This document shows, one piece after another, positions 8,685 to 17,399 of a DNA stretch of 64,000 nt; positions within the stretch are counted from its first letter, which is position 1, and every line of letters starts with the position of its first letter. The DNA is taken from contig CAVQJP010000011.1 in assembly GCA_963712825.1 (NCBI GenBank), positions 124,001-188,000 of the forward strand, read 5' to 3'. The notes beneath the pieces are model-generated. The model worked only from the letters and a program-made list of their open reading frames with translations. It ran no database searches and had not been told where the DNA came from. A program made the position numbers and the translations under genes. Origin of the DNA: AP-15 sp963712825. Its GTDB lineage: Bacteria > Pseudomonadota > Alphaproteobacteria > ATCC43930 > CGMCC-115725.

Positions 8685-9512
8685 CTAGCGCTGCCGTTTG
8701 GCGCAAAAGAACGTCGACCGGCCGGACTGAACGATGCGGCGCACGCCTTCGCTGCAATTGCAGCCCGGACAGGGTTCGCCCTCGTGGCCGTAGACCGCCC
8801 AGCGGTGCTGGAAATAGCCGAGCTCGCCGTTCGCCTGGACATAGTTGCGCAATGACGAGCCGCCGGCCGCGATGGCTTCGTCGAGCACCGAGCGGATCGC
8901 CGCGACGAGCCGGTCGGCCCGGCCGCGGCCGACCGTTCCGGCGAGCCGCCGCGGCGACAGTCGCGCTCGATAGAGCGCCTCGCAGACATAGATGTTGCCG
9001 AGCCCGGCGACGATGCGCTGGTCGAGCAAGGCCGATTTGATCGGGGTTATCTTGCCGACGAGCTTCCCGACGAGATAGGCGCCGTCGAATTCCGGTCCGA
9101 GCGGCTCGGGGCCGAGCCCGGCGAGCAGCGGATGCCGTGCCGCCTCGCTGCGCCGGACATAGTCCAAAAGGCCAAAGCGGCGCGCGTCGTTGAAGCGGAC
9201 GACGGTGCCGTCGTCGAGGGTCAGCACCACGTGGTCGTGCAGCACGGTCGGCACCGTCGCGTCTCCGGCAGTGACCCGGCCGGACATGCCGAGATGCAGC
9301 AGCAGCAGCCCGTCGGCGTCGAGCTCGATCAGGATGTATTTGCCGCGCCGGCCAAGCGCGCCGATCTCGGCGCCGCCGAGCCGCTCCGCGAGCTCCGGTG
9401 GAAACGGCCGGCGCAAATCGGGACGGCGCAGCTCGGCCCGCACAATTCGCCGCCCGGTCATCTTCAGCGCCAAGCCGCGGCGAACGGTTTCGACTTCGGG
9501 GAGTTCGGGCAT
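8685..9512 (-). CDS. mutM: Formamidopyrimidine-DNA glycosylase
   Basis: Removes 8-oxoguanine and other oxidised purines and cuts the abasic site. The 275-aa enzyme starts MPELPEVET, giving the catalytic Pro2 and Glu3, and keeps Lys58 in GRRGKYILIEL. The helix-two-turn-helix and DQRIVAGLGNIYVCEAL follow. The C-terminal zinc finger is unusual. It has CPGC and then FFCAKRQR, where the family normally ends CPxCQ, so the fourth cysteine is replaced by Arg. An extra Cys lies just after the first pair (CPGCNC). The ATG at 9512 fixes the start, since Pro must be residue 2. ubiE is divergent across 69 bp. Confidence 0.94.
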   Translation of the reverse strand: MPELPEVETVRRGLALKMTGRRIVRAELRRPDLRRPFPPELAERLGGAEIGALGRRGKYILIELDADGLLLLHLGMSGRVTAGDATVPTVLHDHVVLTLDDGTVVRFNDARRFGLLDYVRRSEAARHPLLAGLGPEPLGPEFDGAYLVGKLVGKITPIKSALLDQRIVAGLGNIYVCEALYRARLSPRRLAGTVGRGRADRLVAAIRSVLDEAIAAGGSSLRNYVQANGELGYFQHRWAVYGHEGEPCPGCNCSEGVRRIVQSGRSTFFCAKRQR

Positions 9513-9581
9513 GCGACACATCCAGCCGCCGATCCGCCCCGGCGTGGCGCCGGCGGTCCGATGGCGGTATCTTCCTGCCCG

Positions 9582-10358
9582 ATGAGCGAGGAAGAGACAA
9601 GCGGCGCCGCCGCGCGAGACTATCGCCGTCTGTCCGCGGCCGAGAAGGCGCCTTTTGTGCGCGCGGTCTTCGACAGCGTCGCTTCGCGTTACGACGTCAT
9701 GAACGATCTGATGAGCGGTGGCGTCCATCGGCTGTGGAAGGCGGCGATGACGGCGGCCTTAAAGCCGCGTCCGGGCCAGCGCCTGATCGACGTTGCCGGG
9801 GGCACCGGCGACGTCGCGTTGCGCGCGCTGCCGCGGCTCGTGCCCGAAGCCGGGATTGCCGCTGAGGGCGGGGCGGTGGTTTGCGACGTCAACGAGCGCA
9901 TGCTCGCCGTCGGGCGCGCCCGGGCCCTCGATCAGGGTATTCTTTTTGGGATCGAGTGGCTGGCGGCCGATGCCGAGCAGCTGCCATTTCCCGACCGCAG
10001 CTTCGATCTCTATACGATCGCGTTCGGCCTGCGCAACGCCACCCATTTCGACGCGGCGCTCGGCGAGGCAAGGCGCGTGCTGAAGCCGGGCGGACGGTTC
10101 CTGTGCCTCGAGTTCACGCCGGAAGTAACGCCGCTGCTGCAACCCTTTTACGATCTCTACAGCTTTCATGTCGTGCCGTTGTTGGGCCAAATCGTCACCG
10201 GCGACCGCGATGCCTACACCTATCTCGTCGAAAGCATCCGTGGGTTTCCGCGCCAGAGCGAGCTCGCCGAAATGATCGCCGGCGCCGGGCTGGAGCAGGT
10301 CCGGTACCGCAACCTGACAGGGGGTATTGCTGCGCTTCACTCGGCCTGGCGCCTTTGA
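9582..10358 (+). CDS. ubiE: Demethylmenaquinone/2-methoxy-benzoquinol C-methyltransferase
   Basis: C-methylation step of ubiquinone (and menaquinone) synthesis, using SAM. The 258-aa protein has the UbiE landmarks: VFDSVASRYDVMNDLMSGG, motif I LIDVAGGTGDVALRAL, TIAFGLRNATHFDAAL and EARRVLKPGGRFLCLEF, ending YRNLTGGIAALHSAWRL. The ATG at 9582 gives MSEEETSG; an in-frame ATG at 9561 would add seven residues. The last 32 bp overlap the start of ubiB, so the two are translated as a unit. mutM is divergent upstream. Confidence 0.95.
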   Translation: MSEEETSGAAARDYRRLSAAEKAPFVRAVFDSVASRYDVMNDLMSGGVHRLWKAAMTAALKPRPGQRLIDVAGGTGDVALRALPRLVPEAGIAAEGGAVVCDVNERMLAVGRARALDQGILFGIEWLAADAEQLPFPDRSFDLYTIAFGLRNATHFDAALGEARRVLKPGGRFLCLEFTPEVTPLLQPFYDLYSFHVVPLLGQIVTGDRDAYTYLVESIRGFPRQSELAEMIAGAGLEQVRYRNLTGGIAALHSAWRL

Positions 10359-11937
10359 GGCCGCGCAGCCCAAATTCGGGCTGCTGCGCAGCCTGCGCAA
10401 TCTCGCCCGGCTCGCCGCCATCGGGCTGATCCTCGCGCGGCACGACGCGCTGTTTTTATTCGCCGAAGTCCCGGTCGTCGGGCCTTATCTGCGGCTTGCG
10501 GCACTGTTCGCGCGCAGGCGCGGCCGCATCGCGGCGCGGCCCGGTCAGCGCCTCGCGGCGGCGCTCGACGAGCTCGGTCCGGGCTTTATCAAGCTCGGCC
10601 AGATGCTGTCGACACGTGCCGATCTGTTGGGCGAGGAGCTCGCCGCCGACCTCGCGAGCCTGCAGGACCGGTTGCCGCCTTTCCCGGGCGCCGCCGCTCG
10701 CGCCGCCATAGAGGCGGAGTTTGCGCAGCCGCTCGAAAACCTGTTTCAGTCGTTTGACGAAACTGCGGTTGCCGCCGCCTCGATCGCGCAGGTTCACTTC
10801 GCCTGCACGACCGGGGGCGAAGAGGTTGCGGTCAAAGTGCTCCGGCCGCGGGTGGCGGAGGCCTTTGCCCGCGACCTCGATCTGTTTTTGTGGCTGGCGG
10901 TGCTGATCGAGCGGCTCCATCCGCCGTCGCGCCGGTTGAAGCCGGTCGAGGTCGTTCGGACCTTGGAGGAAATCGTCAGCTTCGAGATGGATTTGCGGTT
11001 CGAGGCCGCGGCTGCCTCGGAGCTCGCCGAAAATTTTGCCGGCAACCCGGATTTTCGCGTGCCGCGCATCGACTGGTCGCGCACCGGCCGCGGCGTGCTT
11101 ACCCTTGAGCGCATCGAAGGGGTGCGCATCGACGATCGCGCCGGGCTGATCGCCGCCGGCCATCGAATAGACGATGTCCTGGCCAAGGCGGCCGGCGCCT
11201 TTTTCAACCAGGTATTCCGCGACGGCTTTTTTCACGCCGACATGCATCCGGGCAACATGTTTGTCGATGCATCGGGGGCGATCGTCGTCATCGATTTCGG
11301 GATCATGGGGCGGCTCGACCGCGATACCCGCTGGTATCTCGCCGACATGCTGGTCGGTTTTCTGACGGGCGACTACCGCCGCGTGGCGGAGGTCCATTTC
11401 GCTGCCGGCTATGTGCCGTCGACCCGGTCGATCGATGCATTCACCCAGGCCTGCCGCGCGATCGGGGAGCCGATCCTCGGCCGGCCGTTGCAACAAATCT
11501 CGGTCGCCCGGCTGCTGGCGCAGCTGTTCCGGGTCACCGAGCAGTTCGACATGGAGACCCAGCCGCAATTGCTGCTGCTGCAAAAGACGATGGTGCTGGT
11601 CGAGGGCGTGGGCCGCCGCCTCGATCCCGAAGTCAACATCTGGACCTTGGCGCAGCCGCTGATCGAACGGTGGATGCGCGAAAATCGCGGCCCCGAAGCG
11701 CAATTGCGCCAGCGGCTCGAAACTGTGGCCGACATGATCGAGCGGCTGCCTCGGCTCCTCGAAAGCCTCGACGCCTTGGTCGGAGACGTGGCGCGCGACG
11801 GGGTGGTTCTGCACGCCGAGTCGATCGCTTCCCATGCCGCCGAGCAAGCCAAGCGCGCCTATCTCGCGGTAATCCCGCTGTGGCTCGCAGCGGCGGCGCT
11901 GATGGCGATCGCCGTCGCCCTCGTCCTGCGGCGTTAG
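10327..11937 (+). CDS. ubiB: UbiB family atypical kinase/ATPase for ubiquinone synthesis
   Basis: ADCK-type kinase-like ATPase needed for the aerobic ubiquinone pathway, membrane-anchored at its C-terminus. The 536-aa product shows the KxGQ motif in GFIKLGQMLSTRADLL, the Ala-rich loop AAASIAQVH, the metal-binding DGFFHADMHPGNMF and the IDFGIMGRLD segment. A hydrophobic tail near residues 512-533 gives the anchor. The start is a TTG at 10327 inside the ubiE coding region, implying translational coupling. The ubiE-ubiB pair is the normal alphaproteobacterial arrangement; coaBC, often next, is absent here. Confidence 0.93.
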   Translation: MLRFTRPGAFEAAQPKFGLLRSLRNLARLAAIGLILARHDALFLFAEVPVVGPYLRLAALFARRRGRIAARPGQRLAAALDELGPGFIKLGQMLSTRADLLGEELAADLASLQDRLPPFPGAAARAAIEAEFAQPLENLFQSFDETAVAAASIAQVHFACTTGGEEVAVKVLRPRVAEAFARDLDLFLWLAVLIERLHPPSRRLKPVEVVRTLEEIVSFEMDLRFEAAAASELAENFAGNPDFRVPRIDWSRTGRGVLTLERIEGVRIDDRAGLIAAGHRIDDVLAKAAGAFFNQVFRDGFFHADMHPGNMFVDASGAIVVIDFGIMGRLDRDTRWYLADMLVGFLTGDYRRVAEVHFAAGYVPSTRSIDAFTQACRAIGEPILGRPLQQISVARLLAQLFRVTEQFDMETQPQLLLLQKTMVLVEGVGRRLDPEVNIWTLAQPLIERWMRENRGPEAQLRQRLETVADMIERLPRLLESLDALVGDVARDGVVLHAESIASHAAEQAKRAYLAVIPLWLAAAALMAIAVALVLRR

Positions 11938-12074
11938 CGTGCCGTTGTCCATACCTGGAGTAGGGCAGGGGGACCGCAACGAGTTCAACGCGCAGGGCGC
12001 CGGTTGTTTCGCAAAGCTCGCAGGGTATCGAATAATCCTTTGCGCTCCTTCGCGTATCCATCGCGCCCGCCGCG

Positions 12075-12110
12075 TTAACGCGTTGACCCTTTTAGGGGTG
12101 AACCGCGTTA
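12075..12110. terminator. Imperfect hairpin between convergent genes
   Basis: An imperfect inverted repeat lies between the ends of ubiB (plus) and the reductase gene (minus). The left arm reads about AACGCGTTGACCC and the right GGGGTGAACCGCGTT around a TTTTA loop. It is followed by an AT-rich stretch. Its position between two convergent stop codons suits a bidirectional terminator, but there is no clean U-tract, so this is tentative. Confidence 0.35.
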
Positions 12111-12139
12111 TAAAAATCACGAACGTCGACACCGGGTGA

Positions 12140-13087
12140 TTACAACTCAAGCTCGAGCACCGGGGTTTCCGACCGCGAACAGCAGATCAACAGGTAGCGG
12201 CGGCGGTCGGCCGCTGAGAGGATCTGATCGCGATGGTCGGGTTCGCCGGCGCGATACGCGGTCAGGCAGGTGCCGCAATAGCCGAGCTCGCACGAGGTCC
12301 GCACCGCAACCCCTTGCCGGCGCAACGCGTCGACGATCGTCTCGCCGGCCGGAATGTCGTATTCGCCGCCGCTCTTCGCGAGGCGGACGCGAAACGCGCG
12401 CTCCTCTCCCAAGGGCTGGGGCGGCCGTGCGGCGGGTCCGGTGAAATATTCGCAATGCACCGTGCCTTCCGGCCAGTCGGCGCTCGCCGCCGCGGCCGCC
12501 CGCATCATGCCGGCCGGACCGCAGTAATAGAGATGCGTTCCGGGCTTGGGGTCGCGCAGCAGCGCGGCGATGTCGAGGCCGCGCGCCGGGTCGCCGCCGT
12601 CGTGGTGAAAGCGCGCCCGTTCTTGCGCCGCGAGCAGGTCGAGCTCGTCGCGAAACGCCGTCGCCTCCGGCGAGCGCGTGCAGTAGTGCAGCAGAAACGC
12701 GGCGCCCCGCCGTCGCAATTCGGCAATCATCGCCATGATGGGCGTGATGCCGATGCCGCCCGCCAGCAGCAGATAGCGCTCGGCCTCCTCGGTCAGCGGG
12801 AAATTGTTGCGCGGCATCGAGACCTCGACCGGGTCGCCGACGCGGACCCCTTCGTGCCAATGAGACGAGCCCTGGCCGCCGCTCTCGCGCAAGACCGCAA
12901 TGCAATAGCGCCGGCGCTCGGCCGGGTCGTTCCACAGCGAATAATCGCGCACCGCGCTGGCGCCGTGCCGCACCGCGACATGCGCCCCTGCGGCAAAGCG
13001 CGGCAGGTCGCGGCCGCGCGGGTCGACAAGCTCGTAGCCGTTGATGGCTTCGGCGAGATAGGCGATCGAACGCACGCGCAACAGCAT
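12140..13087 (-). CDS. Phthalate dioxygenase reductase-type flavin/2Fe-2S reductase
   Basis: Single-chain electron-transfer protein that passes electrons from NAD(P)H through a flavin and a plant-type 2Fe-2S centre to an oxygenase. The 315-aa order is flavin barrel (VRDYSLWNDP, RESGGQGSSHWHE), nucleotide domain (LLLAGGIGITPIMAMI, YYCGPAGMM) and C-terminal ferredoxin (SCELGYCGTC, then CCSRS). That order is diagnostic for the phthalate/vanillate reductase family. The ATG at 13087 starts MLLRVRSIAYLA. No Rieske oxygenase partner is adjacent, so the terminal oxygenase must be elsewhere. A cupin gene is divergent upstream. Confidence 0.9.
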   Translation of the reverse strand: MLLRVRSIAYLAEAINGYELVDPRGRDLPRFAAGAHVAVRHGASAVRDYSLWNDPAERRRYCIAVLRESGGQGSSHWHEGVRVGDPVEVSMPRNNFPLTEEAERYLLLAGGIGITPIMAMIAELRRRGAAFLLHYCTRSPEATAFRDELDLLAAQERARFHHDGGDPARGLDIAALLRDPKPGTHLYYCGPAGMMRAAAAASADWPEGTVHCEYFTGPAARPPQPLGEERAFRVRLAKSGGEYDIPAGETIVDALRRQGVAVRTSCELGYCGTCLTAYRAGEPDHRDQILSAADRRRYLLICCSRSETPVLELEL

Positions 13088-13218
13088 CGGGAAACTCCGC
13101 CTCTCCGCCGGACTATGCGCGCATCGCCTGCGGCCCGCATCCGCCGATGTTGCGGAGCGCCCCGACGGCGGCCAAGATCGCGCCCGCATCCGCCATTAGG
13201 CCACCGAGGAGATTACCG

Positions 13219-13695
13219 ATGCCGCTGCAATTGCGCCGGGTAGTGACCGGCCACGACGCCGAGGGCCGCGCCGTGGTCCTGATCGACGAGACCGCAAAAA
13301 ACCTTGCTTCGGCCCGCCCCGGCGCCACAGCCTGCGTCGTGTGGACGAGCGAGGCCTTTCCGGTCGACAACAACGGCAGTGACGACCAAGGTCTTCGCAA
13401 AACCGGCACGACCCTGGCGAACGGCACCGTCTTTCGCGTGCTCGAGCTGATGCCGGGCTCGACGCCGCGCAACCACCGTACCGACTCGATCGACTACGCG
13501 GTCGTGATGAAGGGCGAGATCGACATGGAGCTCGACGACACGACCGTGCATCTGAAGGCGGGCGACGTTTTGGTGCAGCGCGGCACCATTCACAATTGGG
13601 TCAACCGCGGCACCGAGCCCTGCGTCATCGCCTTTGTGCTGATCGCCGCGGACCCGGTCACCGCCGGCGGCAAGGTCCTGCACGCCCAGGGCTGA
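13219..13695 (+). CDS. Cupin domain protein
   Basis: Small cupin-fold protein of 158 residues; function not identifiable. The cupin core is RVLELMPGSTPRNHRTDSID, with a His in the metal-binding motif, followed by VVMKGEIDMELDD, LKAGDVLVQRGTIHNWVNRG and CVIAFVLI. Residues 1-60 resemble the N-terminal strand region of cupins annotated as dioxygenase-like. The ATG at 13219 follows GAGGAG at 13205-13211. It is divergent from the flavin reductase and convergent with a second cupin. The two cupins are not close copies. Confidence 0.85.
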   Translation: MPLQLRRVVTGHDAEGRAVVLIDETAKNLASARPGATACVVWTSEAFPVDNNGSDDQGLRKTGTTLANGTVFRVLELMPGSTPRNHRTDSIDYAVVMKGEIDMELDDTTVHLKAGDVLVQRGTIHNWVNRGTEPCVIAFVLIAADPVTAGGKVLHAQG

Positions 13696-13758
13696 CGCCG
13701 CCGTCGCGCGCGAGCGGATCCCGGCGCCCGGCGGCGAGCGGGGCGCCTGCGCCGGAAA

Positions 13759-14133
13759 TTACCCCCAGCTCGCTTGCCCGCCGACCGCCGTGATCGTGAT
13801 GTGCCCCATCGTCGTGTCGGCCTTGGCGCCGTGCCAGTGGCGCTCGCCGGCCTTGATGTGAACAACGTCGCCGACGTTGATCTCACGCTTGTCGTGCTCG
13901 GTCGCAACCATGCCCGAGCCCGAGGTCACGACCAGGATCTGATCGCAGGTATGGGTGTGCCATCCCGTGGTGCAGCCCTGGCTGAAGTTCACCACGCTGC
14001 AGTTGTAGTTCGCCGAGCCGCCGGGCTCGATGATCGTCTGGCGCGAGCGGGAAACCGGTCCGGTCCATCCCTCGATCGGCTCGGCGCCTTCAACCGGAAG
14101 ATTCGGAATGTCTTTGAGCGTGACCACTTTCAT
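13759..14133 (-). CDS. Cupin domain protein (quercetinase/AraC-sensor-like barrel)
   Basis: Compact 124-aa single cupin. Motif 1 is GCTTGWHTHTCDQILVVTSG, giving the His-x-His and downstream Glu/Asp-type ligands. Motif 2 is VGDVVHIKAGERHWHGAKAD, giving the last His. All expected metal-binding histidines are present. Proteins of this size often act as small-molecule dioxygenases, isomerases or carboxymuconolactone-type partners, but no substrate can be assigned. The ATG at 14133 has GGAGAGAG upstream. It converges with the other cupin gene. Confidence 0.83.
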   Translation of the reverse strand: MKVVTLKDIPNLPVEGAEPIEGWTGPVSRSRQTIIEPGGSANYNCSVVNFSQGCTTGWHTHTCDQILVVTSGSGMVATEHDKREINVGDVVHIKAGERHWHGAKADTTMGHITITAVGGQASWG

Positions 14134-14297
14134 GACGGCTCTCTCCCCATGCTTAACGGGTTCAGGATATCCGAAACCGGCGATATCTGTCGAAGTGTAT
14201 CACAGCGTAACCTGGGTGCTCGCTCATTCCGGTACGAAGAGAGGGCTGCGAATTCAGGGTTCTAAAGCGGTTTTCGATCAGATCCAGCGTCGGATCG

Positions 14298-14325
14298 GTC
14301 ATTGCGAGCGAAGCGATGCAATCTC
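14298..14325. repeat. REP-like element with CATTGCGAGCGAAGCGATGC core
   Basis: A short palindromic intergenic sequence of the ATTGCGAGCGAAGCG-AT type lies in the 245-bp gap before the GNAT gene. From memory, close variants are scattered between genes in many Rhizobiales and related genomes. Only one copy is in this window, so its repeated nature is inferred from general knowledge, not shown here. Confidence 0.4.
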
Positions 14326-14378
14326 GGGCCGGTGCCGCCGGACCCGTGGGCTCGCGGGGACGCAGCACCGATCAGGTG

Positions 14379-14909
14379 CTAGCGGGTGAGCGCGTAGCTG
14401 AGGCAGTCGCGGGGCTCGGGGCCGAGATTGGGGTGGACGAGCCAGCGGCGCAGCGTCCCTTCGCGGGAAAGGCCGGCTTTTTCCATGACCCGCGCCGAGG
14501 CCGGGTTGTCGATGTCGCAGACCGCCCCGAGCCGCCAGATGTCGCCATCGCCCATCGCCCAGCGCGCGGCGGCGGCCAGGGCCTCGGTCATCAGGCCGCG
14601 ATCCCAAAACGGCCGAGCCAGCACATAGCCGCAATCGAGCCGGTGGGGTTCGGGCCGGCGCAGCTCGAAGGCGCCGAGCAGCCGGCCCTCCGCCCGCCCG
14701 ACCAGCGCATAGCTGCGCGACCGGGTCGGCGGCGCCGCCACACAGCGTGCCACATAGGCTTCGCTCTCGGCCAGCCGGCGATGCGGCCGCCAGGCCAGAT
14801 AGCGGACCACCTCCGGATCCTGCGCATAGGTCGCAAAGATCGCCAGCGCGTCGCCGCGGGCGATCGGGCGCAGCACCAGCCGAGCGGTTTCGAACCGGTC
14901 GGGGAGCAT
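14379..14909 (-). CDS. GNAT family N-acetyltransferase (RimJ/RimL-like)
   Basis: Acetyl-CoA-dependent transferase of 176 aa. It begins FETARLVLRPIARGDALAIF, the classic RimJ-type opening. It continues with the strand pair around GCYVLARPFWDRGLMTEAL-like sequence (here DCGYVLARPFWDRG) and NPASARVMEKAGLSREGTLR, the typical acetyl-CoA-binding end. The substrate may be a ribosomal protein N-terminus or a small molecule. The ATG at 14909 starts MLPDRFETARL. cysE lies 35 bp upstream on the same strand, so the two could be co-transcribed. Confidence 0.85.
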   Translation of the reverse strand: MLPDRFETARLVLRPIARGDALAIFATYAQDPEVVRYLAWRPHRRLAESEAYVARCVAAPPTRSRSYALVGRAEGRLLGAFELRRPEPHRLDCGYVLARPFWDRGLMTEALAAAARWAMGDGDIWRLGAVCDIDNPASARVMEKAGLSREGTLRRWLVHPNLGPEPRDCLSYALTR

Positions 14910-14944
14910 TGCAACCGGGCCTCGCGCCGCGCTCGCGTGCGTCG

Positions 14945-15793
14945 TCAGATCTCGTAGTCGGGAAGGCTCTGGTCCATCTCCAGCGCCGGCACCGCACCTT
15001 GCGACCAGGCGACGATGCGCGCCGGCACCCCTGCCACCGTCGCCCGCGGCGGCACGTTGCTCAAGACGACGCTGCCGGCGCCGACCTTGGCCTCGCGGCC
15101 GATCTCGACATTGCCCAAGACCTTGGCCCCGGCGCACAGCAGGACCCCGTCGCGGACCTTGGGATGGCGGTCGCCGCGCTCTTTGCCGGTGCCGCCCAAC
15201 GTCACCTCGTGCAGGATCGACACGTCGTTGCCGATAAACGCAGTCTCGCCGACCACGAGCCCGGTGCCGTGGTCGATAAAGACGCCGCTTCCGACCGGGA
15301 CGGCGGGGTGGATGTCGACCGCGAACACCTCGGACACCCGGCTCTGCAAAAAATGCGCAAGGTCGCGGCGGCCACCGCACCACAGCCAATGGCCGATGCG
15401 GTGCCATTCGAGCGCGTGGAACCCCTTGTAATAGAGAAACGGGACCAACCGGCTCTCGGCCGCCGGGTCGCGGGCGCGGATCGCTGCAAGATCGGCCGCC
15501 GCCGCCTCGGCGATTGTCGGGTCCTCGGCCATCGCCGATTGCGCCAGCTCGGCGAGGCGCTCGGCCGGCAGTGACGGCTCGCCGAGCTTGTGGGCAAGAA
15601 GCGAGCCCAGTGCCGCGGCAAACCCGTCATGGCGCAACACCGCGCGATCGAGCAGCCCGCGCAGCATTTCCTCGCGCCCCAGCGCCTGCGCCGCCTCGGC
15701 GCGCAATGCCGGCCACAGCGCGCGGTCGGCGGGCGAGACGGATTCGAGCCGCGATACGGCAACTGCCGGCGCAGCAAAGCCGATGTCGTTCAT
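14945..15793 (-). CDS. cysE: Serine O-acetyltransferase
   Basis: Makes O-acetylserine from serine and acetyl-CoA, the first step of cysteine synthesis. The 282-aa product has an N-terminal helical SATase domain with LVPFLYYKGFHALEWHRIGH. The left-handed beta-helix follows: FAVDIHPAVPVGSGVFIDH, GTGLVVGETAFIGNDVSI, LHEVTLGGTG, and hexapeptide turns to GVPARIVAW. The catalytic Asp and His of the DIHP and DHGTG motifs are present. The ATG at 15793 is chosen over a long artefactual upstream extension. Length is normal for the alphaproteobacterial form. Confidence 0.93.
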   Translation of the reverse strand: MNDIGFAAPAVAVSRLESVSPADRALWPALRAEAAQALGREEMLRGLLDRAVLRHDGFAAALGSLLAHKLGEPSLPAERLAELAQSAMAEDPTIAEAAAADLAAIRARDPAAESRLVPFLYYKGFHALEWHRIGHWLWCGGRRDLAHFLQSRVSEVFAVDIHPAVPVGSGVFIDHGTGLVVGETAFIGNDVSILHEVTLGGTGKERGDRHPKVRDGVLLCAGAKVLGNVEIGREAKVGAGSVVLSNVPPRATVAGVPARIVAWSQGAVPALEMDQSLPDYEI

Positions 15794-15922
15794 GCGCGGT
15801 CGCTCCTTTTGTGAGAGCCTAGCATGGCGCGCAGGGCGAGCGACAGACGCCCTGCGAAAGCCATATTCTTGCCCCGCCGCGGCGTCCGCGCCCACACAAA
15901 CGTCAACACGAGGATCAGGCAA

Positions 15923-17242
15923 ATGGCGCTGACCGACCGTTTCGATCTTCCGCTCGCCGCGGCTTCCGAGGCCGCGGCCGCGGAGTATGTCGAGGCGCTC
16001 GACCTGCTGCTGTCGGCCAACACCGGCGCCGACGCCCGGCTGGAGCGGGTGTTGGCCGCCGACCCGGATTTCGCGCTGGCCCACATTGCACACGCCCGGC
16101 TGCTTCAGTTGCAGGCGCGGACCGGGGAAGCGCGGGCCGCCGCCGAACGGGCAAAATCGCTGGCGGCGCGGGCTTCGGTGCGCGAGCAGCGGCACGTCGC
16201 CGTCGTGGCGCTGGCAATCGGTGGGGATGCGCCAAGGGCGCTCGCGGCGGTGCGCGAGCATGCCGCCGACTACCCGCGCGACGCGTTGCCGCTGTCGTTG
16301 GCGCTCGGCGTCTTCGGGCTCTTGGGCTTCAGCGGCCGGCGCGACCATCACGAGGCCCAGCTCGCACTGCTCGAAGAGCTGGCGCCGCATTGGCCTGAAG
16401 ATTGGTGGTTTCTCGGATATCTCGGCTGGGCCCGGATCGAGACCGGCGCAGTCGCGGCCGGGACCCGCCTCGTCGAGCGCTCGCTCGCGCTCAACCCGCG
16501 CAACGCGCATGGCGCGCATCAGCGGGCGCACGGTTTCTTCGAAATGGGCGATAGCGAGGGCGGCGCCGCGTTCATCGCGGATTGGCTCGGGGACTACGAG
16601 CGCGCCGGCCATCTGCATTGCCATTTGTCGTGGCATCTGGCGCTGTTTGAGCTGGCTCGCGGCAACAACGAGCGCGCGATGGCAACTTATCGCGATGCGA
16701 TCCGGCCGGCGGTCGCGTTGTCGGCGCCGATGCTGAGCCTCGCCGACTCGGCGTCGTTTCTGTGGCGCTGGCAGCTCTACGGCGCAATGCCGATGCCCAC
16801 CGACGACTGGGCGGAGGTCGCGGCGCATGCCCGCCGGCATTTTCCGCAGGCAAGCCTGGCCTTTGCCGATTTGCACGCGGCGCTGGCGGAAGCGGCGACC
16901 GGCGACGACGAAGCGGTGCGGGGCAGGGTCGCCGGGCTGCGGGGTTTGGCGGGGGAGGGAAGATTGCCGCCGGGCGAGGCGGCGCCGGCTCTGTGCGAGG
17001 GCGCTCTGGCGGTGGCGCGCGACGATCCCGCCGAGGCCGTCCGCATTCTCGAAACCGCCCTCGGGGACCTGCCGCGCATCGGCGGCAGCCACGCCCAGCG
17101 CGAGGTTTTTGAGGACACCCTGATCGTCGCCGCGATGCGTTCGCGCCAATCCGAAAAGGCAGCGTTGCTGCTGCAGGCTCGGCTGGCGCGCCGGCCCTCC
17201 CAACGCGACCGGGAATGGCTGCGGCAGTGCTCCCCTCAGTGA
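15923..17242 (+). CDS. Tetratricopeptide repeat protein, TTC38-like
   Basis: Helical-repeat protein of 439 aa resembling the TTC38 family, whose biochemical role is unknown. It has EYVEALDLLLSANTGADARL and then DPDFALAHIAHARLLQLQAR near the N-terminus, LPLSLALGVFGLLGFSGRRDH, and LALNPRNAHGAHQRAHGFFE. Each reads as TPR-type helix pairs. The C-terminal third has further Ala/Leu-rich pairs ending RDREWLRQCS. No signal peptide is seen. The ATG at 15923 follows AGGATCAGG; an earlier in-frame start at 15824 would add an atypical Arg-rich lead. cysE is divergent. Confidence 0.8.
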   Translation: MALTDRFDLPLAAASEAAAAEYVEALDLLLSANTGADARLERVLAADPDFALAHIAHARLLQLQARTGEARAAAERAKSLAARASVREQRHVAVVALAIGGDAPRALAAVREHAADYPRDALPLSLALGVFGLLGFSGRRDHHEAQLALLEELAPHWPEDWWFLGYLGWARIETGAVAAGTRLVERSLALNPRNAHGAHQRAHGFFEMGDSEGGAAFIADWLGDYERAGHLHCHLSWHLALFELARGNNERAMATYRDAIRPAVALSAPMLSLADSASFLWRWQLYGAMPMPTDDWAEVAAHARRHFPQASLAFADLHAALAEAATGDDEAVRGRVAGLRGLAGEGRLPPGEAAPALCEGALAVARDDPAEAVRILETALGDLPRIGGSHAQREVFEDTLIVAAMRSRQSEKAALLLQARLARRPSQRDREWLRQCSPQ

Positions 17243-17399
17243 GCGCGGAACCCGCTTCCGGGATGGCCGGCGGAGTTGCGGTCTGACGCGCCCGCGCGGC
17301 ATGGCACCAATGCTGCATGGCTGGTTTACCAGCGGGGGAGGAGGGCCGTACCCTCGACGCTTGAACCCGGCAGCCACCGAGACATACGGGAGCGCAGCG

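Noticed and set aside
10456..12150. 564-codon open frame on the minus strand
   Set aside because: Antisense to ubiB, whose motifs and overlap with ubiE are unmistakable.
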